Translations under genes and position numbers: made by a program
Notes under the pieces: generated by a model
Seen by the model: the letters and a program-made list of their open reading frames with translations, nothing else
What the model was told of the DNA's origin: nothing
The model's database searches: none
Origin: JBCCFX01 sp039029515
GTDB lineage: Bacteria > Planctomycetota > Phycisphaerae > Phycisphaerales > SM1A02
Assembly: GCA_039029515.1 (NCBI GenBank)
Contig: JBCCFX010000147.1
Coordinates: forward strand, 1 to 10,408
Reading direction: 5' to 3'
DNA length: 10,408 nucleotides
In this document: one piece after another, positions 1 to 6,443 of the stretch
Position numbering within the stretch: position 1 is the first letter of the stretch
How the letters are laid out: the number at the start of each line of letters is the position of its first letter

Positions 1-37
1 GATCCCGCGCGATATAAAACTGCGTGAACCTTTTCAC
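1..37 (-). CDS. Start of a probable ATP-dependent DNA ligase (partial)
   Basis: A GTG start at 37-35 overlaps the TGA stop of the exonuclease gene (36-34) in a 4-base GTGA arrangement, and the frame stays open to the window edge. It gives 12 residues, MKRFTQFYIARD. Ligase-associated exonucleases of this family are commonly encoded beside an ATP-dependent DNA ligase, often also an Lhr-type helicase, and those ligases tend to begin with M-K-x-F followed by an aromatic/hydrophobic stretch, as here. The overlap implies translational coupling, with both genes in one operon read right to left. Twelve residues are too few to prove the family. The call rests on gene context and the overlap. Confidence 0.5.
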   Translation of the reverse strand, partial: MKRFTQFYIARD

Positions 38-1104
38 GAGTCATCCACCGCGGGTACTTGATCGTAACTTTTCGCCCCCGCGCCTATCGGTTGTTCCCCC
101 GTGAAACGGGTGGGCACTATACACGACTCGAATCCCTGTTCCTCAAGGTAGCGCGACATCACGCTTGTGTAGCCGTGCGTCACGCCGATCCGCGATGCGC
201 CGGTCGCGCGGATGGTCTCGATGAGCCCATTCCAGTCTGCGTGATCGCTCATGATGAAGCCTCGATCGACGGTGCGCCAGCGTCGTCGTCCGCGCACCAT
301 CATCCATCCACTGACCATGGCCCGACGAATGCCGTTCGGCCCGACGAATCGTCGAACCCAGGGAGTTTCCAATACTGAACCCGGCGCGACCACAATGCCC
401 TGTCCACGCAACGACGGCGCTGACTCGGCATTTGCATGAACCGTCGGCGGCAACGCCGCGCCGGCGTTCCGATACACATCGCACATTGCCTGCACCGAGC
501 CATGACAGCCGATTGGACCGATGGATGGATCCAGTTCCGCGATGACGCGCTGCGCCTTCCCCAATGCATACGCGATCAGCAACGACGTGCGGCCGGCTTC
601 GGCGTTCTCCTGCCACCATGCGTTGATGTCCGCCGCCACCGCGGTCTGATCAGGCCAGCGATAGACCGGCAGACCGAACGTACTCTCGGTGATGAACACA
701 TCGCATGGCACCGATTCGAATGATCCTGACACACGATCCGGCACGGTCTTGTAGTCGCCGGTGATCACCCACACCGGACCGCCATGGACGGGTTCGAGCC
801 GGACCTGCGCTGAGCCCAGAATGTGTCCCGCCGGATGCAGCGACACATGAACATCACCCACGGTGACGCGCTCGCCGTAGGTGAGTTCCTGCACGCGAAT
901 GTCGGGGCCGACACGAACGCGCAGCGCTGCGGCGGTCTCTGGCGTGCACAGGTACGTGCCGCACCCACGACAGTGATGGTCACTGTGGGCATGCGTGATG
1001 ATCGCCTTGTCGACCGGCTTCCATGGATCCACGAAACAGCCGCCAGACTCACAGAAGAGGCCGTTCGGCTGCACCGAGATGAGGTCTGGTTGGGGCACGG
1101 TCAC
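34..1104 (-). CDS. Ligase-associated DNA exonuclease, metallo-beta-lactamase fold
   Basis: This 356-residue protein has the hallmarks of a zinc-dependent metallo-beta-lactamase/beta-CASP nuclease related to mRNA 3'-end-processing (CPSF/Snm1-like) enzymes. The zinc-binding signature THAHSDHH lies at residues 37-44, GHILGSAQ at 93-100 and TGDYK at 115-119. The late histidine motifs SDHADW (about 286-291) and THGYTS (about 309-314) complete the metal site. The N-terminal pattern, with a short L-F-C turn and then VDPWKPVDKAIITHAHSDHH, is typical of the DNA-ligase-associated exonuclease subfamily, inferred to trim DNA ends before ligation in the cytoplasm. The start codon is GTG at 1104; no clear Shine-Dalgarno sequence precedes it, and a second in-frame GTG lies two codons in. 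It overlaps the downstream putative ligase start by four bases. Domain call secure; role in repair comes from family context. Confidence 0.9.
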   Translation of the reverse strand: MTVPQPDLISVQPNGLFCESGGCFVDPWKPVDKAIITHAHSDHHCRGCGTYLCTPETAAALRVRVGPDIRVQELTYGERVTVGDVHVSLHPAGHILGSAQVRLEPVHGGPVWVITGDYKTVPDRVSGSFESVPCDVFITESTFGLPVYRWPDQTAVAADINAWWQENAEAGRTSLLIAYALGKAQRVIAELDPSIGPIGCHGSVQAMCDVYRNAGAALPPTVHANAESAPSLRGQGIVVAPGSVLETPWVRRFVGPNGIRRAMVSGWMMVRGRRRWRTVDRGFIMSDHADWNGLIETIRATGASRIGVTHGYTSVMSRYLEEQGFESCIVPTRFTGEQPIGAGAKSYDQVPAVDDS

Positions 1105-1211
1105 GACGGGAACAAGTGTTCATCATCGTAGGCGCGTGCGTGTGTGAAGCCGGCCCGGGAGACCACACATTCGGTTGCCGGTTTGAGCTTCGCATCCTAC
1201 GCTCGTCGGCC
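1105..1211. promoter_or_regulatory. Divergent intergenic region between exonuclease and methyltransferase
   Basis: These 107 bases must hold the promoters of two divergent genes. On the plus strand, TTGCCG (1175-1180) and TACGCT (1198-1203) are 17 bases apart. The -10-like box ends only 8 bases before the methyltransferase ATG, which would give a very short or absent leader. Neither gene has a convincing ribosome binding site here. The sigma-70 match is weak and could be chance. Confidence 0.2.
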
Positions 1212-1949
1212 ATGACCGCTCCGCCACCAGAATTCGCCGATCCTGGCGCTCGCGTTCCCATCGAGGTTTCGGGCGAAGGCCTCGTACCGGCGGATCAGGG
1301 ATCGTATCGCTGGAAGGATGCGCTTCGCACCAGCGACACCCAATCGTTCGCGCCGATCCACGATGGGCCGGTCAACGAACGCTTCGTCAAGGAAGAACAC
1401 CACAACGCATACGGCCGACCGTGGGCGCTCGGGCGCTACGAGTTCGACTTCCTGCGTTCATGCGGGGTCACGCCGGACCATCGGGTGCTCGAGTTCGGCT
1501 GCGGTTGCGGTCGCCTCGGCGTCTGGCTGATTCCGTACCTCAACGCGAAACGCTACTTCGGCATTGATGCGCACGCGCGAAGCCTCGAGGCCTTTGCGAC
1601 CTATGAAGTCCCTTTGCATCAGCTCGCGCCGAAGCAGCCTCGGCTGCTGTTGAACCGCACGTTTGATCTCGACCACTTCGGCGAGCAGTTCGATGTGATC
1701 GTCGATTGCTACAGCTCGTTTCATTGTGATGAGGCTGATACGCGAACGGTCTTTGCCGCGTTCGCGCGCACGCTGCGGCCAGGCGGACTGTACATCGGCA
1801 TGCCGGCACCGAAGCTGGATGACGATGCGCTCCACACGATGGGCCTGCGACGCACACGTCACGAGATGCAGCCATGCCCGCTGCTCGAAGGCCACAGCTG
1901 GCAAAGCGACAATGAATGGGTCGTCTACGAGCGAATGAACGTGGGTTGA
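1212..1949 (+). CDS. Class I SAM-dependent methyltransferase
   Basis: The 245-residue protein carries a Rossmann-fold methyltransferase core. The glycine-rich SAM loop VLEFGCGCGRLG is at residues 92-103 and the following strand FGIDA at 116-120, where the acidic residue would bind the ribose hydroxyls. DVIVDCYSSFHC (161-172) matches motif IV, and LRPGGLYIGMP (188-198) matches the post-core strand. The N-terminal 90 residues include an acidic, aromatic region of unknown role. The substrate cannot be told; small-molecule methylation is more likely than DNA methylation, since no DPPY-type catalytic motif is seen. I chose the ATG at 1212. The frame is open from 1116, but the added 32 residues do not look protein-like and would run through the divergent promoter region. 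It is convergent with the next gene, with only 17 bases between stop codons. Confidence 0.8.
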   Translation: MTAPPPEFADPGARVPIEVSGEGLVPADQGSYRWKDALRTSDTQSFAPIHDGPVNERFVKEEHHNAYGRPWALGRYEFDFLRSCGVTPDHRVLEFGCGCGRLGVWLIPYLNAKRYFGIDAHARSLEAFATYEVPLHQLAPKQPRLLLNRTFDLDHFGEQFDVIVDCYSSFHCDEADTRTVFAAFARTLRPGGLYIGMPAPKLDDDALHTMGLRRTRHEMQPCPLLEGHSWQSDNEWVVYERMNVG

Positions 1950-1966
1950 GTGGCGACCGGTTGAAG

Positions 1967-3040
1967 TCAGTCCTTCACATCGTCCGCATTCACCGCGTTC
2001 GCCCGGTCATCCTCGATGAGGACGCTCATCAGAGCGTCGTATGTTTCGGGGATGTTGATCTCGATCGGCGGGCCATTTTCAGTGATGGTGATGGACGTCA
2101 GCGCTGCTCGCTGTTCATCGGTACCGTCGCGGATGATGTTCAGCATCTGCATGCATGCCGCTGACATTGCGAGCGTGTGCACTGCGACGCAGTACTCGCC
2201 CTCCGGAATTCGCAGCGTTCCGCCATGACTAAACATCAACGGCTGTGGCTCCGGCGGAAACTCCCTTCCACTCACTCGCGGCGTCCAGACATGGAGAACC
2301 GTGTCACCAGACTTTGAAATGAGAATCACGCCCCACGCGACACCTTGTTTTCGATCGCTCTGTCGAAATTCTCCATCGCCGACGAGCAGAATTTCGGTAT
2401 CAACTCGTTCTGCGAGATCAGGCACATTGATATTGCCAAGATCAACATCCGCATCGAGTTGTTCTGCCGTCAATTCGACCGGCATGCCGACCCGAAGTCC
2501 ACGTTGATCAGCGCGATCCGCAATGATGAGTTGGTTCACGCCGCGCCGCATGCCAAAGAGAGTGCCGATGAGCATAGTGTCATCGATCACTTCATTTTTG
2601 GTGTCGACAAACGTCGCGGTGACGTTAACAGCCTCGTATCCGACAATGCGCAAGTCATATGAACGCTGACCAACCACGCGCCGTATTGGGTGCTTGGGCT
2701 GGAATGCGAGGCCTAGCATCTGCTTTCTTTGCCGCGTCACGGCACGTTGCTCTTCATGCGTCAGCGTTGTCGGTCTCGCGAACCCTTGGCGAATGTAAAT
2801 GACGTCACCATCAAGGGTAGCCCGCACTATAGCGCGACCGTGTGTATCCGTGATGGCATCTGAGACGCCACGTGGAATTGGTTCGTCATTGATCGTGAGC
2901 GCAACGTTCTCAAGCGGTTTTCCCGTGTAATCCTCGACGGTCACGCGCACCTCAACCATATCGGCATGGCCCGATACGACCAGAACACCAAGCACAAATG
3001 CACCGACGAGTACGCCCCGAATCCCCGTAAAGTTCTTCAT
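1967..3040 (-). CDS. Secreted protein of unknown function with N-terminal Ig-like domain
   Basis: This 357-residue protein is not one I recognise as a whole. It begins with a classical signal peptide: MKNFTGIRG, then a hydrophobic core LVGAFVLGVLVV, and a likely cleavage after SGHA at residue 26. Residues about 29-85 (VRVTVEDYTGKPLENVALTI and onward, with a DTHGRA turn) have the pattern of a carboxypeptidase-regulatory-like or other Ig-like beta-sandwich. The remainder alternates short beta-type segments and acidic loops, including RIPEGEYCVAVHTL near 277-290. No membrane segment follows the signal peptide, so it is probably periplasmic or exported. No enzymatic motif is visible. It is convergent with the methyltransferase and divergent from the propeller gene. 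The ATG at 3040 lacks a good ribosome binding site, and a -10-like box sits six bases upstream. Confidence 0.75.
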   Translation of the reverse strand: MKNFTGIRGVLVGAFVLGVLVVSGHADMVEVRVTVEDYTGKPLENVALTINDEPIPRGVSDAITDTHGRAIVRATLDGDVIYIRQGFARPTTLTHEEQRAVTRQRKQMLGLAFQPKHPIRRVVGQRSYDLRIVGYEAVNVTATFVDTKNEVIDDTMLIGTLFGMRRGVNQLIIADRADQRGLRVGMPVELTAEQLDADVDLGNINVPDLAERVDTEILLVGDGEFRQSDRKQGVAWGVILISKSGDTVLHVWTPRVSGREFPPEPQPLMFSHGGTLRIPEGEYCVAVHTLAMSAACMQMLNIIRDGTDEQRAALTSITITENGPPIEINIPETYDALMSVLIEDDRANAVNADDVKD

Positions 3041-3046
3041 GCCGCC

Positions 3047-3052
3047 ATTCTA
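3047..3052 (-). promoter_or_regulatory. Candidate -10 box of a leaderless promoter
   Basis: TAGAAT on the minus strand matches the sigma-70 consensus TATAAT at five of six positions. It ends six bases before the ATG at 3040, so transcription would begin at or next to the start codon. No Shine-Dalgarno sequence is present between them, which fits a leaderless mRNA. No good -35 box is visible at the usual distance. Confidence 0.35.
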
Positions 3053-3189
3053 CAGGCATCGCCATTGACCCCATTGTGAAACCTCGACATGCCTCTGACA
3101 TCCCGCCCAATCATGCCCCGCAGAATCCCCTGCAACCCTGACCTGCGCCTCAGGTATCAACGCGGACAACGTGGGGAGACGACATCACC

Positions 3190-3193
3190 GGAG
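3190..3193 (+). promoter_or_regulatory. Ribosome binding site of the propeller gene
   Basis: GGAG lies 8 bases before the ATG at 3202 and fixes this start, which also gives a proper signal peptide. Confidence 0.6.
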
Positions 3194-3201
3194 ATTTCAC
3201 C

Positions 3202-4365
3202 ATGCGTAGCGCACACGCCGCGTTCGGCTCGCTGTTCGTCTGCACCCTGTTGACCACCGCCGCACACGGCGAGACGACCTATCACGATGCATCGGCTGAC
3301 ATGCTGCCGATGGCCATGACGCAAGGCCGATCCATGGATGCGGAATGGGCTGACCTCAACAACGATGGTCGGCCCGATCTCATCGTCGCGAGCGAGTTCG
3401 GCCAGAACATCGTGCTCATCACACCCGCCGACGGCGATCGCACGCGTGCGCACAACGCGCTGCCGCAAGGCCAGATGAACGACTCCGAAGACATTGCGAT
3501 TGCCGATGTCAACGGCGATGATCACCTCGACATTATCTTCGTCGCCGAAGATGACCAGACGAACGAACTGTACCTCGGTGACGGCGCGGGCAAATTCACC
3601 GATGCTTCTGACCGCCTGCCATCGCCGGGCGGCATCTCCAACGCTGTCCTCGCACTCGACATCGATGATGACGGCGATACCGATTTCATCCTCGGCAACG
3701 CCGGCGTCAATATCGTGCTGATCAACGATGGCGCGGGCAACTTCACCGATGACGATTCGCGCGTGCCGCGTCAGACCGACACCACGCAGGACATCGAAGC
3801 AGGCGACGTCGATGGCGATGGCGACATCGATCTGTTCATCGCCAACGAAGAGCAGAATCGGATCTGGATCAATGATGGTCGCGGCATGTTCTCGGATGCG
3901 ACAGATGAACGACTGGCGCACGCCGGCATTCGCGAAACGCGCGAGATTGATCTCTTCGATGCCGACGGCGATGGCGATCTCGATGCGTTTCTCGCCAACG
4001 TCGGCTGGCGCCCGATGACCAATCCATCCAACGTGTTGCTCCTCAACGATGGTGCGGGCAACTTCGCGCCTGCGCCGGATGATGCGCTGCCGGCGAGCGG
4101 CGCGTTCACGCTCGATGCCGATGCACACGATATCGACGGCGATGGCGACGCTGATCTCGTGCTGGCGAACGTCAATGGCCCCTCGGTGCAGGTGTGGGTC
4201 AACGATGGCTCAGGCGTTTTTGCAGACAGCACTATGGATGCCTTACCCATGATGAAGGTCACGAACGGCATTGACGTCGAGGTCATCGATCTCGACGGTG
4301 ACGATGTGGCCGAGATCTATCTCGCGAACCACGTTGGCGCGGACCGCGTGCTGAAGCGACGGTGA
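3202..4365 (+). CDS. Exported seven-repeat FG-GAP/VCBS beta-propeller protein
   Basis: The 387-residue protein starts with a signal peptide (MRSAHAAFGSLFVCTLLTTA, cleavage probably after AHG at 23). It then consists almost entirely of seven repeats spaced 49-57 residues apart. Each contains an acidic calcium loop D-x-[ND]-x-D-x-x-[DE]: residues 51-59 (DLNNDGRPD), 102-110 (DVNGDDHLD), 153-161 (DIDDDGDTD), 202-210 (DVDGDGDID), 253-261 (DADGDGDLD), 310-318 (DIDGDGDAD) and 363-371 (DLDGDDVAE). Each is followed by a hydrophobic strand, usually ending L-A-N or I-A-N, and most by a V-L-[LI]-N-D-G-x-G-x-F turn. Seven such repeats are what is expected for a closed integrin-alpha-like seven-bladed propeller. 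The family is used for adhesion or ligand binding outside the cell; the ligand here is unknown. The seventh loop is the least canonical. No C-terminal anchor or sorting domain is present. Confidence 0.88.
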   Translation: MRSAHAAFGSLFVCTLLTTAAHGETTYHDASADMLPMAMTQGRSMDAEWADLNNDGRPDLIVASEFGQNIVLITPADGDRTRAHNALPQGQMNDSEDIAIADVNGDDHLDIIFVAEDDQTNELYLGDGAGKFTDASDRLPSPGGISNAVLALDIDDDGDTDFILGNAGVNIVLINDGAGNFTDDDSRVPRQTDTTQDIEAGDVDGDGDIDLFIANEEQNRIWINDGRGMFSDATDERLAHAGIRETREIDLFDADGDGDLDAFLANVGWRPMTNPSNVLLLNDGAGNFAPAPDDALPASGAFTLDADAHDIDGDGDADLVLANVNGPSVQVWVNDGSGVFADSTMDALPMMKVTNGIDVEVIDLDGDDVAEIYLANHVGADRVLKRR

Positions 4366-4572
4366 GGCCGCGCACTTCTGCCGACGGATTCCGGGAACCA
4401 ATGATCACGATGTGAACGGTTGTTGAAGGTCCTTGTTGATAGGGGCGTCGAATGTGGTCGTCGCACCGGGAACATCGATGAAGACCGGTGGTTCCTGGCC
4501 GGTGATACTGGATCAACAGAAGGATCTTTCCCGATCCCACTCCTCCATATCCTCTTCCGCAAGTGGACGAAT
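4366..4572. other. Intergenic region between convergent genes, with possible stem-loops
   Basis: These 207 bases separate the 3' ends of the propeller gene and the lipoprotein gene. I see no convincing coding sequence. CCGGGAAC occurs at 4391-4398 and again at 4466-4473. The second copy can pair with GTTCCTGG at 4491-4498 (eight pairs, one G-U) to form a stem with a 17-base loop. A competing stem pairs ACCGG (4484-4488) with CCGGT (4499-4503). Neither is followed by a clear T-run, so a terminator role is only possible. Confidence 0.3.
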
Positions 4573-6294
4573 TCAGCGAGATCGGCGGCGCATTCGTCGG
4601 TTGGTGATCTTTTCGATCTCACGAGTCGCGCCATGAAGGTGCTGAATGAGAGTGGCCATCTGCTTCGATCGAGCCTTGATTCCTGACCAGCCAAAACTAC
4701 CGTTCGTCGGGTCCGTCGTCGCGTTCACATGCTTCAAGTGTGCGGCGACACGGCGAAGCGCGTCGTCATCATGGCAATGCTTTTCGACCGGCCAGTCTCT
4801 GTTAAGACGCCCAATAGAAGAAGCCAGGCAACTGAAGTGCGATCGCAGCTGATCTTTGCCCAGATAAGACCGATCTGTGAGGAGCTCGCCGCGAATCCTA
4901 CCGAGCTCTTCGTTGACACAGTCGACACCTCCGCAGCCTTTGAAATTCTGCTCAAGCAACAGCGGCATCTCGATGTCGCGATGCGAGCCCAGCGTGCCCT
5001 TCCAAAGTCGCGCGAGTCGATCTGGTGTCGTCACAACTGTTTGCACAGTAGACCATTCATTCTCGTTCACGAATGCGTCAATGGAATCGCCATCTGCAGC
5101 ATGACTGGGATCAGTGCCCAGCTCTATGGCTTCGCTTCGCCACGCCATGCCCGATGCTGATCCTACACTGGACAGCGCAGCGGCCGCTTCGTATGCAGCA
5201 CTGATGCTCACGGAATCGATGCGCGCGAGAATGGCCTCCGGCGCGACAAGGTCGCTCTTGCGAATCTCAGCTTGTGCTCTCACGAGTTGCGTGAGATCCA
5301 GTGTCGAGAGATATCGAACATGCTTCGCCTGTAATGTGTACGTCACGAGTCCGGCGTGCTGAAACGCAAGTCGATCTTCACGCTGTAGATTCAAATAGAG
5401 ATCTTTGAAATCATCGCCGATGTAGAGGTGAGATACCCTGAGACCTCCGAGGATGACCAGGCCGTCTCGGATCTTCTCATTCTCAAACCGAGCGCCAGCT
5501 ACTTCTTCTGCTTTCACTTCAAACTCGGACGATTCTTCGACAGCCCAGTTCGCGATGATAATGCCGGGTGTTGTCGCGCTCTCATGCAATTCGGTGATGG
5601 CGGTATCAAGTGCAGCCCGCAGACCAACCTTCTTTTGCTCATCGGACATCAGCTGGCTTCTTGTGCTTGCCACTTTGATCTCCGACTCATTGATTGCGTT
5701 TCGTGCCTCGGTCAACTCCTTCTGAGCCGCACTGACCTTCTCGGAGGAAGCGCTGCTGTTCTGGGAACTGAGTAGGTTTTTGTGCTTGGACTGTAATTCC
5801 TCCAGAGTCTTCCGATTGAGGTCCAGCGCTTGATTCTCCTTGGAGAGCAGGGCCGCTGATGACGCTCGCTTTACATCGGCGGCAATCAGCGCGGCCGCAG
5901 CCTTGCGCACCTTCAGCGCAAGTTTCAAGACGTTGTTCACTTGCGTGTCGCTCACATTCGCGCCAACCGTACCAACAAGCTTGTGTGAACGATGGTCACT
6001 GATGCCGATAGCAGTGCTGGGCGGCATAGTCTGCTTGTTGAACCAGCTGCGATCCTCCGCTGGGTAGTGCATCACATATCCGACATCTGGGGTCGGAATG
6101 AGGCCCGCGATGGAGAAAACCTCATTGTGTCGAAACACCGGCCCCTTGATAGGTGCGACGTCGAGCTGGAGGTTCTGCAATGAGGTTGCGATAGGACGCC
6201 GAACCTCTGTTTCGCACCCCGCAGCAGTGGCGGCGCCAATCAGGAGCATTGCGATAGCCAACGAGCGGAACGAAGCTGTGCACTGACTCTTCAT
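4573..6294 (-). CDS. Coiled-coil lipoprotein of unknown function
   Basis: I do not recognise this 573-residue protein. It starts with a lipoprotein-type signal: MKSQCTASFR, hydrophobic SLAIAMLLIGAATAAG, then Cys27, the likely lipidated residue. It is therefore probably anchored in a membrane facing the periplasm or outside. Residues 28-110 are a mixed globular region. Residues about 115-240 are Lys/Glu/Ala/Gln-rich with heptad-like spacing (for example ENQALDLNRKTLEELQSKHK), predicting a long coiled coil. A second globular region (about 245-400) follows, then a Cys-containing C-terminal region (KGCGGVDCV at 452-460, FSCL at 487-490, KHCHDD at 505-510) and a very basic end, RRMRRRSR. The frame is open to 6381, but the ATG at 6294 has a GGAG site 7 bases upstream and gives the signal sequence, so I chose it. 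It is probably co-transcribed with the 545-residue gene upstream. Confidence 0.75.
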   Translation of the reverse strand: MKSQCTASFRSLAIAMLLIGAATAAGCETEVRRPIATSLQNLQLDVAPIKGPVFRHNEVFSIAGLIPTPDVGYVMHYPAEDRSWFNKQTMPPSTAIGISDHRSHKLVGTVGANVSDTQVNNVLKLALKVRKAAAALIAADVKRASSAALLSKENQALDLNRKTLEELQSKHKNLLSSQNSSASSEKVSAAQKELTEARNAINESEIKVASTRSQLMSDEQKKVGLRAALDTAITELHESATTPGIIIANWAVEESSEFEVKAEEVAGARFENEKIRDGLVILGGLRVSHLYIGDDFKDLYLNLQREDRLAFQHAGLVTYTLQAKHVRYLSTLDLTQLVRAQAEIRKSDLVAPEAILARIDSVSISAAYEAAAALSSVGSASGMAWRSEAIELGTDPSHAADGDSIDAFVNENEWSTVQTVVTTPDRLARLWKGTLGSHRDIEMPLLLEQNFKGCGGVDCVNEELGRIRGELLTDRSYLGKDQLRSHFSCLASSIGRLNRDWPVEKHCHDDDALRRVAAHLKHVNATTDPTNGSFGWSGIKARSKQMATLIQHLHGATREIEKITNRRMRRRSR

Positions 6295-6443
6295 GCGTTG
6301 TCTCCAAACCTCAGGCCGGGATCCTCCCAGTCCCACTCCCCTGAGTCTTCCTCTGTACGTCCTTCGGGAGTGTCCAGCCAATCAGTGACAGTGTGCGGTG
6401 CGTGAACTGCTTGCGGAGTGACCTTAGAAAACACACTCCGCAT
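6291..6443 (-). CDS. Possible 50-codon linking ORF or frameshifted tail
   Basis: An ATG at 6443-6441, inside the last codons of the 545-residue gene, opens a frame of 50 residues that starts MRSVFSKVTPQAV. It ends with TGA at 6293-6291, overlapping the lipoprotein ATG as ATGA. The second half is strongly acidic and rich in tryptophan (EEDSGEWDWEDPGLRFGD), unlike random translation. It has no signal peptide and no recognised domain, and no Shine-Dalgarno sequence precedes the ATG, so it would rely on coupling to the upstream gene. Alternatively, it is the true C-terminus of the 545-residue protein, reached by a +1 shift at TTC-TAA-G (skipping one T to read AAG), or a real gene end split by an indel in the assembly. 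It could also be noncoding. The two short overlaps are the main support. Confidence 0.4.
   Translation of the reverse strand: MRSVFSKVTPQAVHAPHTVTDWLDTPEGRTEEDSGEWDWEDPGLRFGDNA
6302..6305 (-). promoter_or_regulatory. Ribosome binding site of the lipoprotein gene
   Basis: GGAG on the minus strand lies 7 bases before the ATG at 6294-6292. It decides the start against the longer open frame reaching 6381. Confidence 0.6.

Larger units (their letters stand above)
3041..3201. promoter_or_regulatory. Divergent promoter region between two secreted-protein genes
   Basis: These 161 bases separate the secreted Ig-like protein (minus) from the propeller protein (plus) and must drive both. Visible elements are the minus-strand TAGAAT box at 3052-3047, a plus-strand ribosome binding site at 3190-3193, and a short inverted repeat, CCTGA (3137-3141) paired with TCAGG (3150-3154) across 8 bases. 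The repeat could be an operator or a chance palindrome. I see no coding sequence. Confidence 0.3.

Noticed and set aside
1116..1211. N-terminal extension of the methyltransferase from ATG 1116
   Set aside because: The added 32 residues are not protein-like, there is no ribosome binding site, and the extension would occupy almost the entire divergent promoter region.
3137..3154. CCTGA/TCAGG inverted repeat as a regulator binding site
   Set aside because: Five-base arms in GC-rich DNA are expected often by chance, and no regulator gene is nearby.
3157..4128. A 323-codon open frame antisense to the propeller gene
   Set aside because: It is a by-product of the repeated GAT/GGC-rich calcium-loop codons, whose reverse complement (ATC, GCC) lacks stops. 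Its translation is a monotonous run of I, V, A and D with no domain, and the plus-strand gene has a signal peptide, a ribosome binding site and seven repeats.
4420..4686. An 88-codon plus-strand frame in the convergent gap
   Set aside because: It overlaps the end of the lipoprotein gene on the other strand, has no ribosome binding site, and shows no domain or compositional sign of coding.
6295..6381. Longer start for the lipoprotein at 6381
   Set aside because: The extra 29 residues are Arg/Gly-rich and would place the lipoprotein signal internally; the GGAG at 6302-6305 supports ATG 6294.
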